From contig WPIO01000005.1 in assembly GCA_009760855.2 (NCBI GenBank), positions 2,657,501-2,721,500 of the forward strand: a DNA stretch of 64,000 bases, given 5' to 3'. Made by a program: the position numbers and the translations under genes. Below, in pieces: positions 24,520-36,345 of the stretch. Below the pieces are notes generated by a model, which saw nothing but the letters and a program-made list of their open reading frames with translations, did not search any database and was not told the origin of the DNA. Positions within the stretch are counted from its first letter, which is position 1; each line of letters begins with the position of its first letter. Source of the DNA: Cristatella mucedo (taxonomy: Eukaryota; Bryozoa; Phylactolaemata; Cristatellidae).

Positions 24520-27091
24520 CTAGATTTTTTTTCTTAGTTGGCTTCTTACTTTACTTTTTATTATATTCATGCAAGAGATCGCTGGCTCGCACGAATATGT
24601 TGACCCGAAGATCGTCAGTACTTCCAATGCCAACTTCTTCACTACACTGTAGCATTCTGGAAGACGATTCCATGCCTCAAATATGAGTGCCTCAACTCGC
24701 GGCATTTCTTTTAGAGCTGTCCAATTGTGCAGTGTAACGAGCATGCTTTTCTGGACCTCCAGCTCTTTTAACTTGCTCTTGAGTGCTGTGAACTTACCAC
24801 TCCACAAATGTTTTCAAATCCAGTAATTGCATTTGAAGCGAACCAGCAGCAATTCCAAATGGCTCAATGTTGATCTCATTTGTAATTGTGTTGAGAGGCT
24901 TTACTATGAACGCAAGAGTACTTGCGTTTGTTTTGAATTGCTCAAATCTCTCAGCGAATCCATACTTCATTTTTTATAGTAATTCTAAAGTAATGCGTGT
25001 CAATAGTTGCATTGATTTCATCGCGATATTGCTTAAGATTTTCAAAATGAAGTAATTCACCGCTCTCTATTTCTTCGACAAAAAGAAGTAATTCATTTTC
25101 AAAACAAACCACTTCTTCAAGCAAGGCATTGGCTGGGTTTCCCTTTTCTTGCAGTTTTACATTTAGCTCATTTAGTTTCTGTGTGATATCCACTATGAAG
25201 TTCAATTTTTGCAGCCATTTGTCTTCTTTCAATTCGGGATAGACAATGCTTTTTTCATTTAAGAATGTTTTTATTTCCCTCAAGCTAGAAGCGAAACGTT
25301 TCAATTCGTTACCCCTGGAAAGCCAGCACACTTTATTGTGCAGAAATAGGTCAGAATACTGGCTTTCTATTTCTTCAAGAAATTCCTTAAACTGGCAATG
25401 GTAGATAGCTTTTGCCAAAATACTGTTAATGATTTTAATAACCAAGTTCATGACCTCTACCATTTTGGTCGGAAATGTTTGGGCGCAAAGCGCCTCTTGA
25501 TGAATTATGCAGTTAAACGTTAGAATTGTGTGGTATACTCTTTGCCAAAGAATCGGCGTTACCCTCTCATGTATTCCTGTCATACTTCTGGTTCCATCAG
25601 TTGCTACGGAAACGATTTTATTTATATTAATTTCATAGCCTTTCAGGCATTTTGCACAGCATTTGCTATATCTTTTCTATGAGTTTGCCCTGAGTGCGGC
25701 AGCAATCCTAGCAGTTCTTCTTTTGGACCTTGGGACGACATATACCTGACGTAAAGGGTACCTTGTGCCGTGTATTTTATGTCGCAAGACTCATCCATAG
25801 CAAGTGATAAAGCAGATTCCAGTTGAATGTCTTCCACATGCACGTGTGTTACAATTAAAGACATTTTAGAAGTACTCTCTTGTACTGTTTTAGCAGATAA
25901 TGGCAAATCTTTGATTTTCTTCATGATTTCCGTTTTGTTTTGAAATCACGTAACAGTTCTTCAGCTCCACGTACGAAACAATCTTTGACGTACTCACCAT
26001 CTGTGAATTACTTCCCTACTTTTGCAATGTGTAGTGATATTGTGAAGCTTTCCAGATTTACATTATTTGAAGATTGCGCCCAGTTACTTAGTATAGAACT
26101 CTACTGTTTTTTTTTTTTTTTGAAGCTCTTTAACAGCTTTTTTTGTGCGTCACCGGTTGGATATTTAGCAGCGAATCTGGTATGTTTTGTAGTGAAGTGT
26201 CTCTCCAAATTTGACTTATAATTGTGTGCAAGTTTTTTTGGCAAATTAGACAAGTCAGAAGGCCATCCCTATCCAAGATTAGAAGCTGTCTCCCACAGTG
26301 GCTTGTAAAAGATTTAACTAGCTCTTTAGTTCTGTCTCGGCTTGATTATTGTAATTCCCTTTTGGCTGGACTGCCAAAGAAAGCTATTATGTCACTGCAG
26401 CTGACTATGAATATGGCTGCAAGGCTGGTCAAGTCCCAGCGGTTTGAGCACGTGTCTCCTTTGCTGAAAGAGCTAGAATGGTTGCCGGTTGAGCAAAGGA
26501 TACAGAGCAAAGTTCTTATGCTGACCCACAAGGCCAGCCACGGCTTGGCTCCTTCGTACCTAGCTGAACTGCTGCATCAGTTTCAGCCTGTTCGCGCCCT
26601 CAGGTTCTGTGTGGACAATAAATTAGCTGTCCCATTCCTCCGCTTAAAGACAGTTGGCGACAGAAGCTTTAGCTCTGCAGGTCCTAGAATGTGGAACTCG
26701 CTTCCACAATTCTTATGCAACGACATCTACTCTCCAACTGCCGACTATGGCACATCTTTTTCAGCGGTCCTGAACTGCTACTTCTATGCTACTCACTACC
26801 TCAACTGCTCTCCTAACTCTGCTATGCTCCCCACTTTCTCTTTGTTGCGTGAGACGGTCTGTTGGCTACCGAATGCGTACCGAAAGCCGCTTAGGCTGTG
26901 AGTGCGCTATACAAAACTCTCCTGCGTAACACCCACATGGTCTTTATGACTTTGTGGAGTTACTGATGGAGATACATTACATTACATTACATTACATCTG
27001 TGTTGCTTACGAATGCAAGAAACTCCGTCCAATCGTGACTAAATTTTCGGTTTTCTTCTTTAGTTCGTCTCTTCTTTTTATCAGATGCCAT
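24520..27091 (-). pseudogene. hAT transposase (BED finger, RNase H-like, hATC)
   Basis: The product would cut and rejoin the transposon ends. The start ATG is at 27091, with MASDKKKRRTKEENRKF, a common start for this hAT group. The BED zinc-finger region is split by the LINE-B insertion: SNTDG is on the right, and LLTCLIC plus YKSNLERHFTTKH are on the left. Then come [42 protein letters not shown] (25.64-25.92 kb), the catalytic core (24951-25583, with [16 protein letters not shown]), and the C-terminal hATC block FGSTYSCEPAISCMNIIKSK (24520-24807). Frames change at several points. Relatives are the ZBED5/GTF2IRD2-type transposases. Confidence 0.88.
26250..26998 (+). mobile_element. LINE-B 3' copy inserted in the hAT transposase
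   Basis: Contains an uninterrupted frame to 26901 from LSKIRSCLPQWLVK through [29 protein letters not shown] and FSSAGPRMWNSLPQFL. This is followed by the untranslated end and a clean attacattacattacattac tail (26974-26995). Removing it restores the hAT reading frame across the junction (Ser-Asn-Thr-Asp-Gly, then Leu-Leu-Thr-Cys). The target duplication is at most about three bases (cat). The unbroken frame suggests a fairly young insertion. Confidence 0.92.
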
Positions 27092-27229
27092 TCTGGTAGC
27101 GGAGCTGAAATAAAGATTTTAAAATTGTATTTGGCTATCTAAAACGGCGGTAAAATCGTTAATTAAATATTTAATTTCGTTAATTGCTAATCTGTAAAAA
27201 ATTCAACTTTGTTAAACGTTAAATCATAT

Positions 27230-27762
27230 GGACAAGTAGTGTACCTCCGGAAAAAAAAACATTTTTTTAAATTATCCATTGAACTATTTTTTTCTATACA
27301 ATGTTTACTTTGCGTCACTGTAAAAACGTAATAGGTATACGGAATAATAAAATTTTTCTGTACCTTTAGACGTTCAAAGGTACAACAACATGAGTGTTCG
27401 GAGGTACAACAAAGGATATGTTCAGAAACTTTCACAATTTGAGGTAATGAATATTCAAAGCAGACAATACATTTAGACAGCTCAACACATATAGTTCATA
27501 TTCATATTTAATACGTATCATACCAACATGAAACAAACAGAATAAACAGGACAGCATAACTATGGAAATATTTACGTCTTGATCAAAAAAGTCTGACTGC
27601 GACTGTTGACGACACAGTGCACCGATGACTAAGCAAACAGAACAGTGTTGCCACATTTCAAAAATGCTACTCTCTTGAATTTTTCCATGTATATATCATA
27701 TTACTAGCCTACTTAAATCATAATGTCCGAAGGTAAGGTCGTCCGAAGGTACACCACTTACT
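27230..27762. mobile_element. Candidate MITE with 18-bp inverted ends
   Basis: The left end AAGTAGTGTACCTCCGGA (27233 on) and the inverted right end AAGTGGTGTACCTTCGGA (to about 27756) match at 16 of 18 bases. Internal short repeats of the same core (ttcaaaggtacaacaa, ttcggaggtacaacaa near 27375-27412; gtccgaaggtaagg near 27726) look like subterminal transposase-binding repeats. No coding capacity is seen. No clear target duplication is visible, which limits confidence. Confidence 0.45.
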
Positions 27763-27944
27763 CTTACTTACCATTGAGAAGATAATTTGCTTTTAAATCG
27801 TCTTCTTCTTGAAATAACAAAAAAACTGTTGTTTCTCGCAAGCGATCAAATAAACACGCATGGAACCGTGCTCCGAGGAAGACATACTGAAGACTAAACA
27901 CTACCGTCCGCTATGTTGCTGGCTGGGTGGTAGTAGTGATCACC

Positions 27945-29145
27945 TTAAGTACCTCTGAAATATGGAGCACCTCAGGGCTCCGTGCTAGGTCCGGTTGTTT
28001 TAACGGTTTATAATCTCCCTCTTGCTGATGTGATTGCCAAGCACAATCTAGGCTTTCACTTCTATGCGGATGACATTCAGTTGTACCTTTGCTTTGATCC
28101 CTCCCAGCCTTCGAGCACCTCAAATTCTCTAAATTCACTTGCTGCATGCATTGATGACATCCGCACATGAATGGCAGCCAATTTTCTAAAACTGAACGAT
28201 CACAAAACTAACTTACTAGTTATGGCCAAACCCAGTGTGATTCAGAGATAGATTGGAAAGGCTGACCCTCAAAGTTGGCTCTGCCAGCATATCTCCAGTC
28301 GAATCAGCTCGAAATCTAGGTGTAATATTCCAAAGTGACCCCTCGTTAGACGACCATATCAGCTCCACGGTCAAATCCGCCTATTTTCAGCTTCATAACA
28401 TCGCCAAAATTAGGGCTTGTTTAGATAGGGATACCACATCTAAGTTGGTCCATGCATTCGTGACATCCCGTCTCGACTTCTGCAATTCACTGCTTACCGG
28501 CCAACCAGCGTTTGCGATCAGGCGATTGCAGCTGGTGCAAAACTCTGCAGCTAGGCTTGTCTGTCGTGAGCGTTGCAGTTGCCACATTACTCCACTTCCC
28601 GCTGACCTGCACTGGCTACCAGTCAAGCAACGGATTGACTTCAAGGTTTTGTCGCTCACTTTTAGGTCTCTTCATTCTATGGCTCCAGCCTATCTCTGAG
28701 ATATACTACCCCATCAGGCCAAGCATCGTACCACCCGCTTTTCGGAATCCAACATCTACAAACATCTCTTACGAACCGTGCATTTAGTTCGTATGCTCCC
28801 AAAGCCTGGAACTCCTTCCTGACCTGTGTCAGAACCTCCCTTGACCTGACCACATTTAAAAGCAACTTAATAGCACACCTATTTAGGACAACATTTAGTG
28901 GGTCCCTGTGATTCGTCCTTGATGTTCTTATGCGTGCTGACACTGTGCATGCTGCCACTAACCACATTTGCATGTTGACCCTGTGCATGTCATCCCTAAC
29001 CATGTTATTCATGTTCTATATTTTTCAAGCATGATTTTACTTACCATTCAATTGCATTTCACTTTCCAGCAAATGTAAAGTGCACAGAGAAAGATTAAGT
29101 TCTCTGAGGGCGCTTTATTAAGTGCATTAATATTATTACTATAGA
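27945..29145 (+). mobile_element. LINE-A copy inserted in the 5' part of the hAT
   Basis: 5'-truncated inside the palm domain ([12 protein letters not shown] frame; [20 protein letters not shown] at 27982). It has HFYADDIQLYL, a thumb region near 28140-28250, and a long frame 28253-28699 ([56 protein letters not shown]). Then come the C-terminal block, the untranslated end and gcattaatattattacta. Few indels mark it as one of the younger LINE-A copies. Confidence 0.92.
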
Positions 29146-29899
29146 GTGACTAGTGACAGCGGCAGTCGGCACTTCGGCTGTGGCAAGCATGGAGCCGTCG
29201 CCACGGACCTAGCCACAGCACGGCTATGGGGCTTGGCCTGGTTACCCAAGCGGCTGTCATCTGTCCGTTAACTCCAACTATTCTCACTGTTCTCTGTTGC
29301 GTGTTTTATCATGTTTAAAGTTTTTTTGCAGTGAAATATTTTTTATGAGTTTTGGAAATAAAATAATATAATTATTAATATTGCCGCATGGAACTGGAGA
29401 GTCACATCTTGACATTGAAAGAGCCGCCGCATGCGGCTCGCGAGCCGCAGGTTGCCGACCCCTGCCCTAACCCCAACCAGTCAGGAAGTTGGCATCTCGA
29501 GCTCTTATCATGTATTCCCCCTCACGCCTGTCTCTGGTGAGTTGTTCACTAAATGTGTCCTCGGTCCTCGTTGACCTCATCACCTGGTTGCAACTTTATT
29601 CCTAAGGAGACGCAAATGATCGTTACTTATAAAACATATTTTTAGTACGTCCTCTATTATTGGTTAGGCTCATAATTCCGAAAATTGCTCTAAGCCAGTC
29701 ATTCGCTCAAAATCATGCCTTGATCAAGATAGCCCCATAACCTACGTCAACGATTGAATTTGTATTCTTATCCAGGAAACTTGAGGGATTTTTGGCCCAG
29801 CATGTGAATGACTAAATCAATTCATCAACTATGTACGTGAGTTCATCGCTAATCTAAAGCTAACACATCCAAGAAAATCTCAACTGCCGGTTTAAAACG

Positions 29900-30930
29900 T
29901 TCTTCTGAGCCATGACGGTCCTTTCAGCATCTCAGTGCCACTGCTTGTGCATCACTTAGGAGGATGCGATGCAATTGACATTCTGGTCGTTTTAGCTTTC
30001 ATTTCCAAACGGCTAGATATCAAAGGCACAGTGCTGAACTGGCGAAGTTCCTACCTGAAAGATATGTTTCAGACTTTTGGATTAACAAATGTGTGCCATC
30101 CGGGGATGCCTTAAAGTAGAGAGCACACGATAGCTCTGTAGGGTGGGACCTTCGCGTTTCATATGAGTACTATTATTTTCATTAGGGCTAATTTTATCCT
30201 CAGTCACAATCCGAACTTAGTTTTGAATCCGATTCATCTCCGATGCTTCCTGAAACCACGATATCTGCACGTGCAATTCAAATAATTCATGAAGCTGAAC
30301 TATGACAAGACCATCTTCATAGTTATAAGAAAGCCCAGAGTCATACTCAAGTTGAAGGAACTTCGAAGAAGTCAGTCTCATTTCATCTTAAAAAAGTTGC
30401 CAACCTCAGAACTTACTCGGACTTAATTGTAAACAAAAATAGTTTACGCATTTACAGCCTTATAGTTACATGGCTGTAACTCTCTTTATTTTAGACTTAT
30501 GGCTGCACAGTTAATTAGTCTGACTGGGACATAATTCAGAAGCTCGCCTTGCATCTTTGCAGCAGCCCAGCTGCCACAGCGCCCACTTGTATGCGAACTT
30601 TCCGAGCTTCTTTGAAACCATTGGTTTAGCTTCGAGAACCATGTAGCATGCCCATCCGATCTCAGTTGGATCATCTGTGCGTTTTTCCACTGGCACACGT
30701 CACTGCCACTCGTACAAACCACTATCACCTTCCAGCTTTAACAGCTCTTTAAAATAAAATGAATTCGTTTGGTTGGCAGGCCTTCAATTATTATGAACAG
30801 CAAGTCAGGAACTCGCTTCCACCTCTGCTTCCAACTGCATTGATTTTGCTGTCTCTGTGTCTCGGTTAACGACGCATTTGTTCAGCTCCGCTATTCCCGA
30901 AACCCTGGTGGCACGTAAAGGTTAGCTGAT
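29900..30930 (+). mobile_element. Decayed reverse transcriptase, third CR1-type lineage
   Basis: Shifted plus-strand frames give RLDIKGTVLNWRSSYLKD and CHPGMP near 30010-30110 (RT: L-I-G-VL-WF-SYL then GVPQGS). FMKLNYDKTIFIVI follows near 30285-30330, the thumb motif FLKLN-DKTE---. Near 30810 a frame reading QVRNSLPPLL could be the RAWNSLP block. The wording differs from both LINE-A and LINE-B. Decay is strong and the ends are approximate. Confidence 0.5.
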
Positions 30931-31786
30931 TCAAAAGCTTCACTTACTAAGAGGCAAACATTCCTTGACGGTAATCAACAGCGCTTGTAGTGGGCACTAA
31001 CAGATTGCCCACTACAAAACTTTAACCAACGGAATGGATGATGAAAAGTGAGAATAGTAGCCCTGGTTTAAGAATTATAGGCAACATAATCGTAAAGCGC
31101 ATAGTGTACGTTGACTTATCTGAGGGCGCTTTCTCAAGTGTAGTGATATTATTGTTTTTATTATCATTTTTTGGCCATATGTTTTTGTGGACGTTCTTTT
31201 CTGGAGTAAACAATTTTTGCTAATCTTGGGTCCTACTTAGCAGTCATCCTTAGTGCCATCTTTTTTTATTTTCCAGTGTGGTATATATGGGATAATTGCG
31301 TAATTTGCTTGTTTGCTAAAAGCAACCCATTAGTTTACAATAGATTTTACGGGTATCTCTGTTAGTCTCAGGTTGTAAAACAAATAGCTAGATATTGTTT
31401 TTTTTAGTCTTTTTGTTAACCCCACACCATCGCAGATGCCGCATATCTTTTCATGAAGATCATTGGGGTTTCCTTCCATTGTGGTCGACCAATGTTTTCG
31501 CAGAAATTGATCCGTATTACATCCGTGCAAAGAAACGAAGTTATGCGTTACTGCGATATAAATTTGAATAGAAACCGGAAGGCCGGGTAGTGTATCTTTG
31601 CAGAAGTTTGACGTCTAAGACATCTGGCACAAACTCTACAGAAGGAAGAAACTGAATAAAAAGCCATTTAAGCTATGCTGTCAAAGTTTAGCTAAGCATC
31701 CCTAGTGACAAGGTCACCGATAGGAAAAAAAAAGTGAAGTGCGATAACGATGGTAGATTCGAGTCGGTAACTAGGCAGCTCTCACC
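30931..31786. other. No recognisable feature
   Basis: Contains a short stretch (31110-31160, ctgagggcgctttctcaagtgtagtgatatt) that resembles the LINE-A tail in plus orientation, otherwise nothing that I can identify. Confidence 0.4.
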
Positions 31787-34700
31787 ATGTAATGTAACGT
31801 GTTTTCGTGTGTAACTCCACAAAGTCACCAAGACTATGTGGGAGTAACGCAGGATAGTTTTGTATAGCCCACGCAGCCTAAGCGGCTTTTGGTACGCATT
31901 GAGTAGCAAACACACATATTTAGGACAGCATTTAGTGGGTCCCTGTGATTCGTCCTTCATGTGCTTAAGCGTGCTGACACTTTGCATGCTGCCACTAACC
32001 ACATTTGCATGCTGACTCTGTGCATGTGACCCCTAACCATATTATTCATTTTGTTTGTTTTTCAAGCATGATTTTATTAGCCATTCAATTGCATTTCACT
32101 TTGCAGCAAATTTAAAGCGCCTAGAAAGAGATTAAGTTCTCCGAGGGCACTTTATCAAGTACATTATTATTATTATTATTATTATCATTATTAACAGACT
32201 TCGTCTCACGCAACAAAGAGAAATTGGGAAGCATGGTATAGTCAGGAGAGTAGTTGAGGCAGTGAGTAGCATGGAAGTAGCAGCTCAGGACTGCTGAAAA
32301 GGATGAGCCATAGTAGGCAGCAGTAGAGTATTTGCCGTTGCTTAAGAATTGTGGAAACGAGTTCCACAGTCTAGGACATTCAGAGCTAAAGCTTCTGTCG
32401 CCAACGGTCTTAAAGCGATGGAATGGAGCAGCTAATTTATTGTCCACAGAAAACCTGAGGATGCGAAGAAGCTGAAACCGATGCAGCGGTTCAGCTACGT
32501 ACGAATTAGCCAACCCGTGGCAGGCCTTGTGGGTCACCCTAAGAACTTTGCTCTGTATCTGTATCTCAACCGGCATCCATCCTAGCTCTTTTAGCAAAGG
32601 AGACATGTGCTCAAACCTCAGGGACTTGAAGACTAGCCTTGCAGCCATATTCATAGTAAGCTGCAGTGGCCTAGTTGCTTTATCTGGTAGCCCAGCCAAA
32701 TGGGAATTGCAACAATCAAGCCGAGACAGTACTAAGGAGCTAGTTGGGTTTTCGCAAGTTACTGTGGAAGACAGCTCCTAATCTTTTACAGGGATTAGAC
32801 GTGATGGCTAGCTGTAGAAGCAGTCTGCTGAACTAAGCTTTTAAAACTGAGGCAGCTGTCGAAAACAACAACTACATTTCGAGTACACGGTGATGGTCGC
32901 ACAACAGCATCACCTATTAGGAGAGCAAAGTCTTTTAATCCAGCCACTCGCTCGTTTAGGGTTTCCTATGGGCAGCAGTTCGGTTTTACGGTCATTTAGT
33001 TTCAAGAGGTTTTCCGACATCCAGGATCGAATGTCGGCAAGGCAAGCATTCAGTTTTTTTAGTTGCTGCAGTAGATTCCGACGGTTTGAATTACAAATGC
33101 AGCTGAGTATCGTCAGCATAAAAGTTATATCCTATTCCATTGGCTGTATTTACTTTTCTCAGAGGTTTAGTGTAGATGGAGATTAGCAAAGGACCGAGTA
33201 CAGACCCTCAAGGGACTCCACAGGTGACCCGTTTCGTGTGTGAGACCAGACCCCACACGACACGGATTGAACCCGATCAGACAAGTACGATTTAAGATAC
33301 GCTAGTGCCTCATCTGCCAGACCGATCGCTGTTTTTAATCGTTCAAGGGGAATATTGTGATCAATGGTGTAGAAGGCAGCTGACAGATCTAGTAGAGCTA
33401 GGGCAGTTACATTACCATCATGGTTGCCACGTAGAATGCCATTTGTAACACGGTGGAGAGCAGTTTCAGTGCAGTGCTGCCTCTTGAACCCCGATTGAAA
33501 TGTGTCTGGCATTTTACTCTTTTCAATTCCTTCAACCAGCTGCTTAGCAACCAATTTTTAAAGAATCTTTGACTAGAAAACAAGACGGAAAACTGGGCGA
33601 TAGTTTTCAAGGACTCCAGTTTCTAATCCTGGCTTTTTAAGTATGGCTCTAACGGTTGCCGATTTGAAGGACTTGGGGACGGCCCGTTTTCCTAAAGAAG
33701 CATTAAAAATCTCGGTTATGGCAGGACTAATTTGGTCTGCCAGTGAAGACCACAGAGAGCATGGTATAGGGTCTTCAGGAGACGAGCTCTTTTTGCTAGA
33801 ACTTATTATGGTAGCCACATCGCATGCTGAAACCTCAGAAAACCTTTTAAGGAAGGTCACAGGTTGTCATACCACAATCGCCTTAGTCGGAGGGGGCTTT
33901 ATGGAGGCACGGATGTGCTCAATTGTTTCAGTAAATAAGGATGAAAACCTTTTGGCTGAGCCTTCAATATTTGGGGTGTTAGACGTCTCAGCATTAGCTA
34001 GTAAATAATTACTGACTTATAAATCTGTTTAGGGTCTGACTGGCAGGAATTCAGCTTTCGAGTGAAAAAAAGACTGGCTTTTTTAAGCTTCCAAGTGTGA
34101 ACTCGATGGAAGTCTTCGAAATTGACTACATCTGCATCAGACCCCGGTTGTCTGAAACGACGACCAAGCCTGGGCTTAACGCGCGAATCTCTAGGAGGGT
34201 TTTTGTAAATTTTAAGGAATCTACACGACTCTGTACACGGATAGAATGAACTGGATCATGCTTGTCAAGAGCACTCCTGAGTGTGTGTTCACTGCTTCAG
34301 TGAGGGTATCGAGGCTGACGGTCAAGTCTGAATGCAGATCAAGAAGACCTACACAATAAAAAGATTTCAATAATTTGTCTATGTCAATGCTTTGTAAGTG
34401 ACGTCGCTTGACAAGTTCGACGTTACCCTGTAGGTACAACGAAGCAGGAACACTAAACGAGACCGAAAAATCATCCGAGAGGGTCAGTCGGCACACCACA
34501 AGGTCAATGGGTAGGACATCCTTAGTGATCACGAGATCTAGAATATGGCCACCGACGTGGGTGGTATGATAAACGTGTTGGACCAAACCAAAATTATCCA
34601 GACAGTCAAGAAATGAGCGTACCAGGTTTTGCTAAGGTATTCTACGTGTACACTCAAGTCTCCAGCAATCAGTAACAGCCTGCCACACACACCCATTTTA

Positions 34701-34960
34701 GCGAGGACCTCTAAAAACTCCTCTATAAAAAGTTTAGACAGCCAGAAGGAGGTCGGTATATCACAACAATGAGTGGCATTGTCTTCGATGAAAACCTGAT
34801 TGCAACTGATTCAAACAATGGCCCATGCCAAAAGCTGCACATCCTCTATCCAAACGTCATCACGGTTGTGCTCGGAGTTGAATAAATAGTTCAACGGACC
34901 CAAAGGTCTACACCACAATACCGCTCTGTTATATCCCTAATTTTTCTGGGGCATAAGGGG
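31787..34960 (-). mobile_element. LINE-B copy, longest in the window (endonuclease to tail)
   Basis: The tail atgtaatgtaacgt lies at 31787-31800. The C-terminal domain (32200-32699) includes LGWMPVEIQIQSKV. The thumb (32910-33119) has SWMSENLLKLNDRKTELLPI. The palm (33183-33554) has GFKRQHCTETALHRV and [16 protein letters not shown]. Pre-RT (33573-33860) has SSPEDPIPCSLWSSLADQIS and TVRAILKKPGLETGVLENYR. The end of the endonuclease (34221-34586) has THVGGHILDLVITKD, and its core near 34.62-34.78 kb has VVIYRPPSG and LLIAGDLSV (the GDFN motif, altered). Indels and stops are present. The YADD region at about 33.1 kb is damaged. A LINE-A fragment sits inside at 31914-32190. Confidence 0.9.
31914..32190 (+). 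mobile_element. LINE-A 3' fragment nested in LINE-B
   Basis: Begins at atatttaggacagcatttag, in the LINE-A untranslated block, and ends with gggcactttatcaagtac and (att)n (32162-32190). It splits the LINE-B untranslated region between gtagcaaaca on the left and aacagacttcgtctcacgca on the right, which are adjacent in the other LINE-B copies. A short duplication (aaca) may be present. Confidence 0.9.
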
Positions 34961-36240
34961 CTACAAGTCAGAGCGTACAATAATTCCGATCTATGAGAGT
35001 AAATTTTTTTATTTGTTACCAGGAACTAATGGCTAAACTAATGTTTGCTGCCCACCAATATGCATACTTTAGTATACCTCTTAATCCTTAGTAAACCAGG
35101 ATCGGCTACGTTTACTCTTAAAAAACCGCTGCTATAAAAATCGTAATAGACCCATAGAGCATATCCACTATTGCATATGAATACGATCTGGATGCCCTGC
35201 TTCGAAGGGACATTTCATTTTGACATCCACAGTTACTGTACAGTCAGATGTGTCCATTTTTACCTAAATATCATTATAAAATATATTTATAAAATAAATG
35301 TATCCAGTTTAAATAATGATCCAACGTACAAACTGGCTGAATAATGTAGGAAGTCTCGTCTAGATTTGTGAAACATTCCACTCTCAGGTATTCCTGTCTG
35401 TTAAAAATATATGCTGGCAGCTGCATCACAACTTAGCCGATAGGCTTATTTGTAGTGAAAAGTGACATTCTCACACAACATAACTTATTACACAATGCAC
35501 AGCCTTCAAATCAATTTTTAAGCTTCATTCATCAGTGTGAGGTTGCGGATCGCCATCTTACGTTCGGGACTGCAAACATACAGTGTCTCTGTTCTTTAAA
35601 GTGGCAGAAAACTTGGACTAGCCCGTTTCACAACAACAAATTTTTTGTCGAAAGGACCCGCCCTAAACAAAACCCTATGTGCCAAACGGAGACTTTGAAG
35701 ATAATGTGGCTGCAAGGATTATTAGCTCAATTTTTTGCAGTAGTACAGTCTGGCACAGGCACTAGCTTTTGACAAATGGTCGTGCTGCTTACAGAAGCAC
35801 AACAGTGCCGGTTCTGACCGTCGTTGAAAGCTTCAATGCCTTGTGACGATACTTCAAGAAATTACCTGGAGTCAGGATAGTAATTTTAAAAGATCGCGAG
35901 TCAATCTTTGGCTTTGCCTCAAAGAACCACAGTGTTACAAAGCAGCTGTACTACACAAGCTTCCTGCTCAATTCTCGTGCACTCCATCTGCATCAGCATT
36001 TTTGTGCTAACTTCTGGAAATGCTTCAGGACTGCGGCTCCAGCAGCCTTTCAAGACTGGTCGCCTTGCACTTGGTGATGAGCTGCTTGTGAAGCTTAAAA
36101 AAACAAACAACAAATTATTCGTTTCCTCCTTAAGGAATCAGAGTGAGACAGTGGTGCCTTCGACAAGGAAACCATTCCTTATTTCCTTAGACCAATGATG
36201 TAATTTAGCTTCATCTGCCACTCCAAAAAGCCAAAAAGTA
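34961..36240. other. No recognisable feature
   Basis: Two plus-strand frames of 105 and 96 codons (35455-35772, 35908-36198) show no motif, compositional signal or splice context that I can defend. Confidence 0.35.
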
Positions 36241-36244
36241 AGTG

Positions 36245-36345
36245 GGTCTTATTCGGAAGAGTTTTATATAGCACATATGAAACCTACGTGGTTTTCGGTA
36301 CGCATTCGGTTGCCAACTGCTTAGGCTTTAAGTGAGCTATAGAAA
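36245..36345 (-). mobile_element. LINE-B untranslated-end fragment
   Basis: gagttttatatagcacatat then gtggttttcggtacgcattc match the minus-strand LINE-B end. Directly after it, ctgcttaggctttaagtgag ctatag reads as the same block in the opposite direction, so two tail ends meet here. Confidence 0.6.

Larger units (their letters stand above)
24125..29464 (-). mobile_element. hAT DNA transposon with TIRs and 8-bp target duplication
   Basis: The left end reads CAGGGGTCGGTAACCT. The inverted right end reads CAGGGGTCGGCAACCT, giving 15 of 16 matches. The flanking octamers are cccaaacc (24117-24124) and ccctaacc (29465-29472), 7 of 8 identical, the target-site size of hAT elements. The right end has a 16-bp perfect subterminal palindrome (gcggctcgcgagccgc, 29433-29448). 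The element reads leftwards: transposase start at 27091 and hATC dimerisation domain near 24.55 kb. Its 5.3 kb is inflated by a LINE-B copy (26250-26998), a candidate MITE (27230-27762) and a LINE-A copy (27945-29145). Without these it is about 2.9 kb. The transposase frame is broken, so it is not autonomous. Confidence 0.93.
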
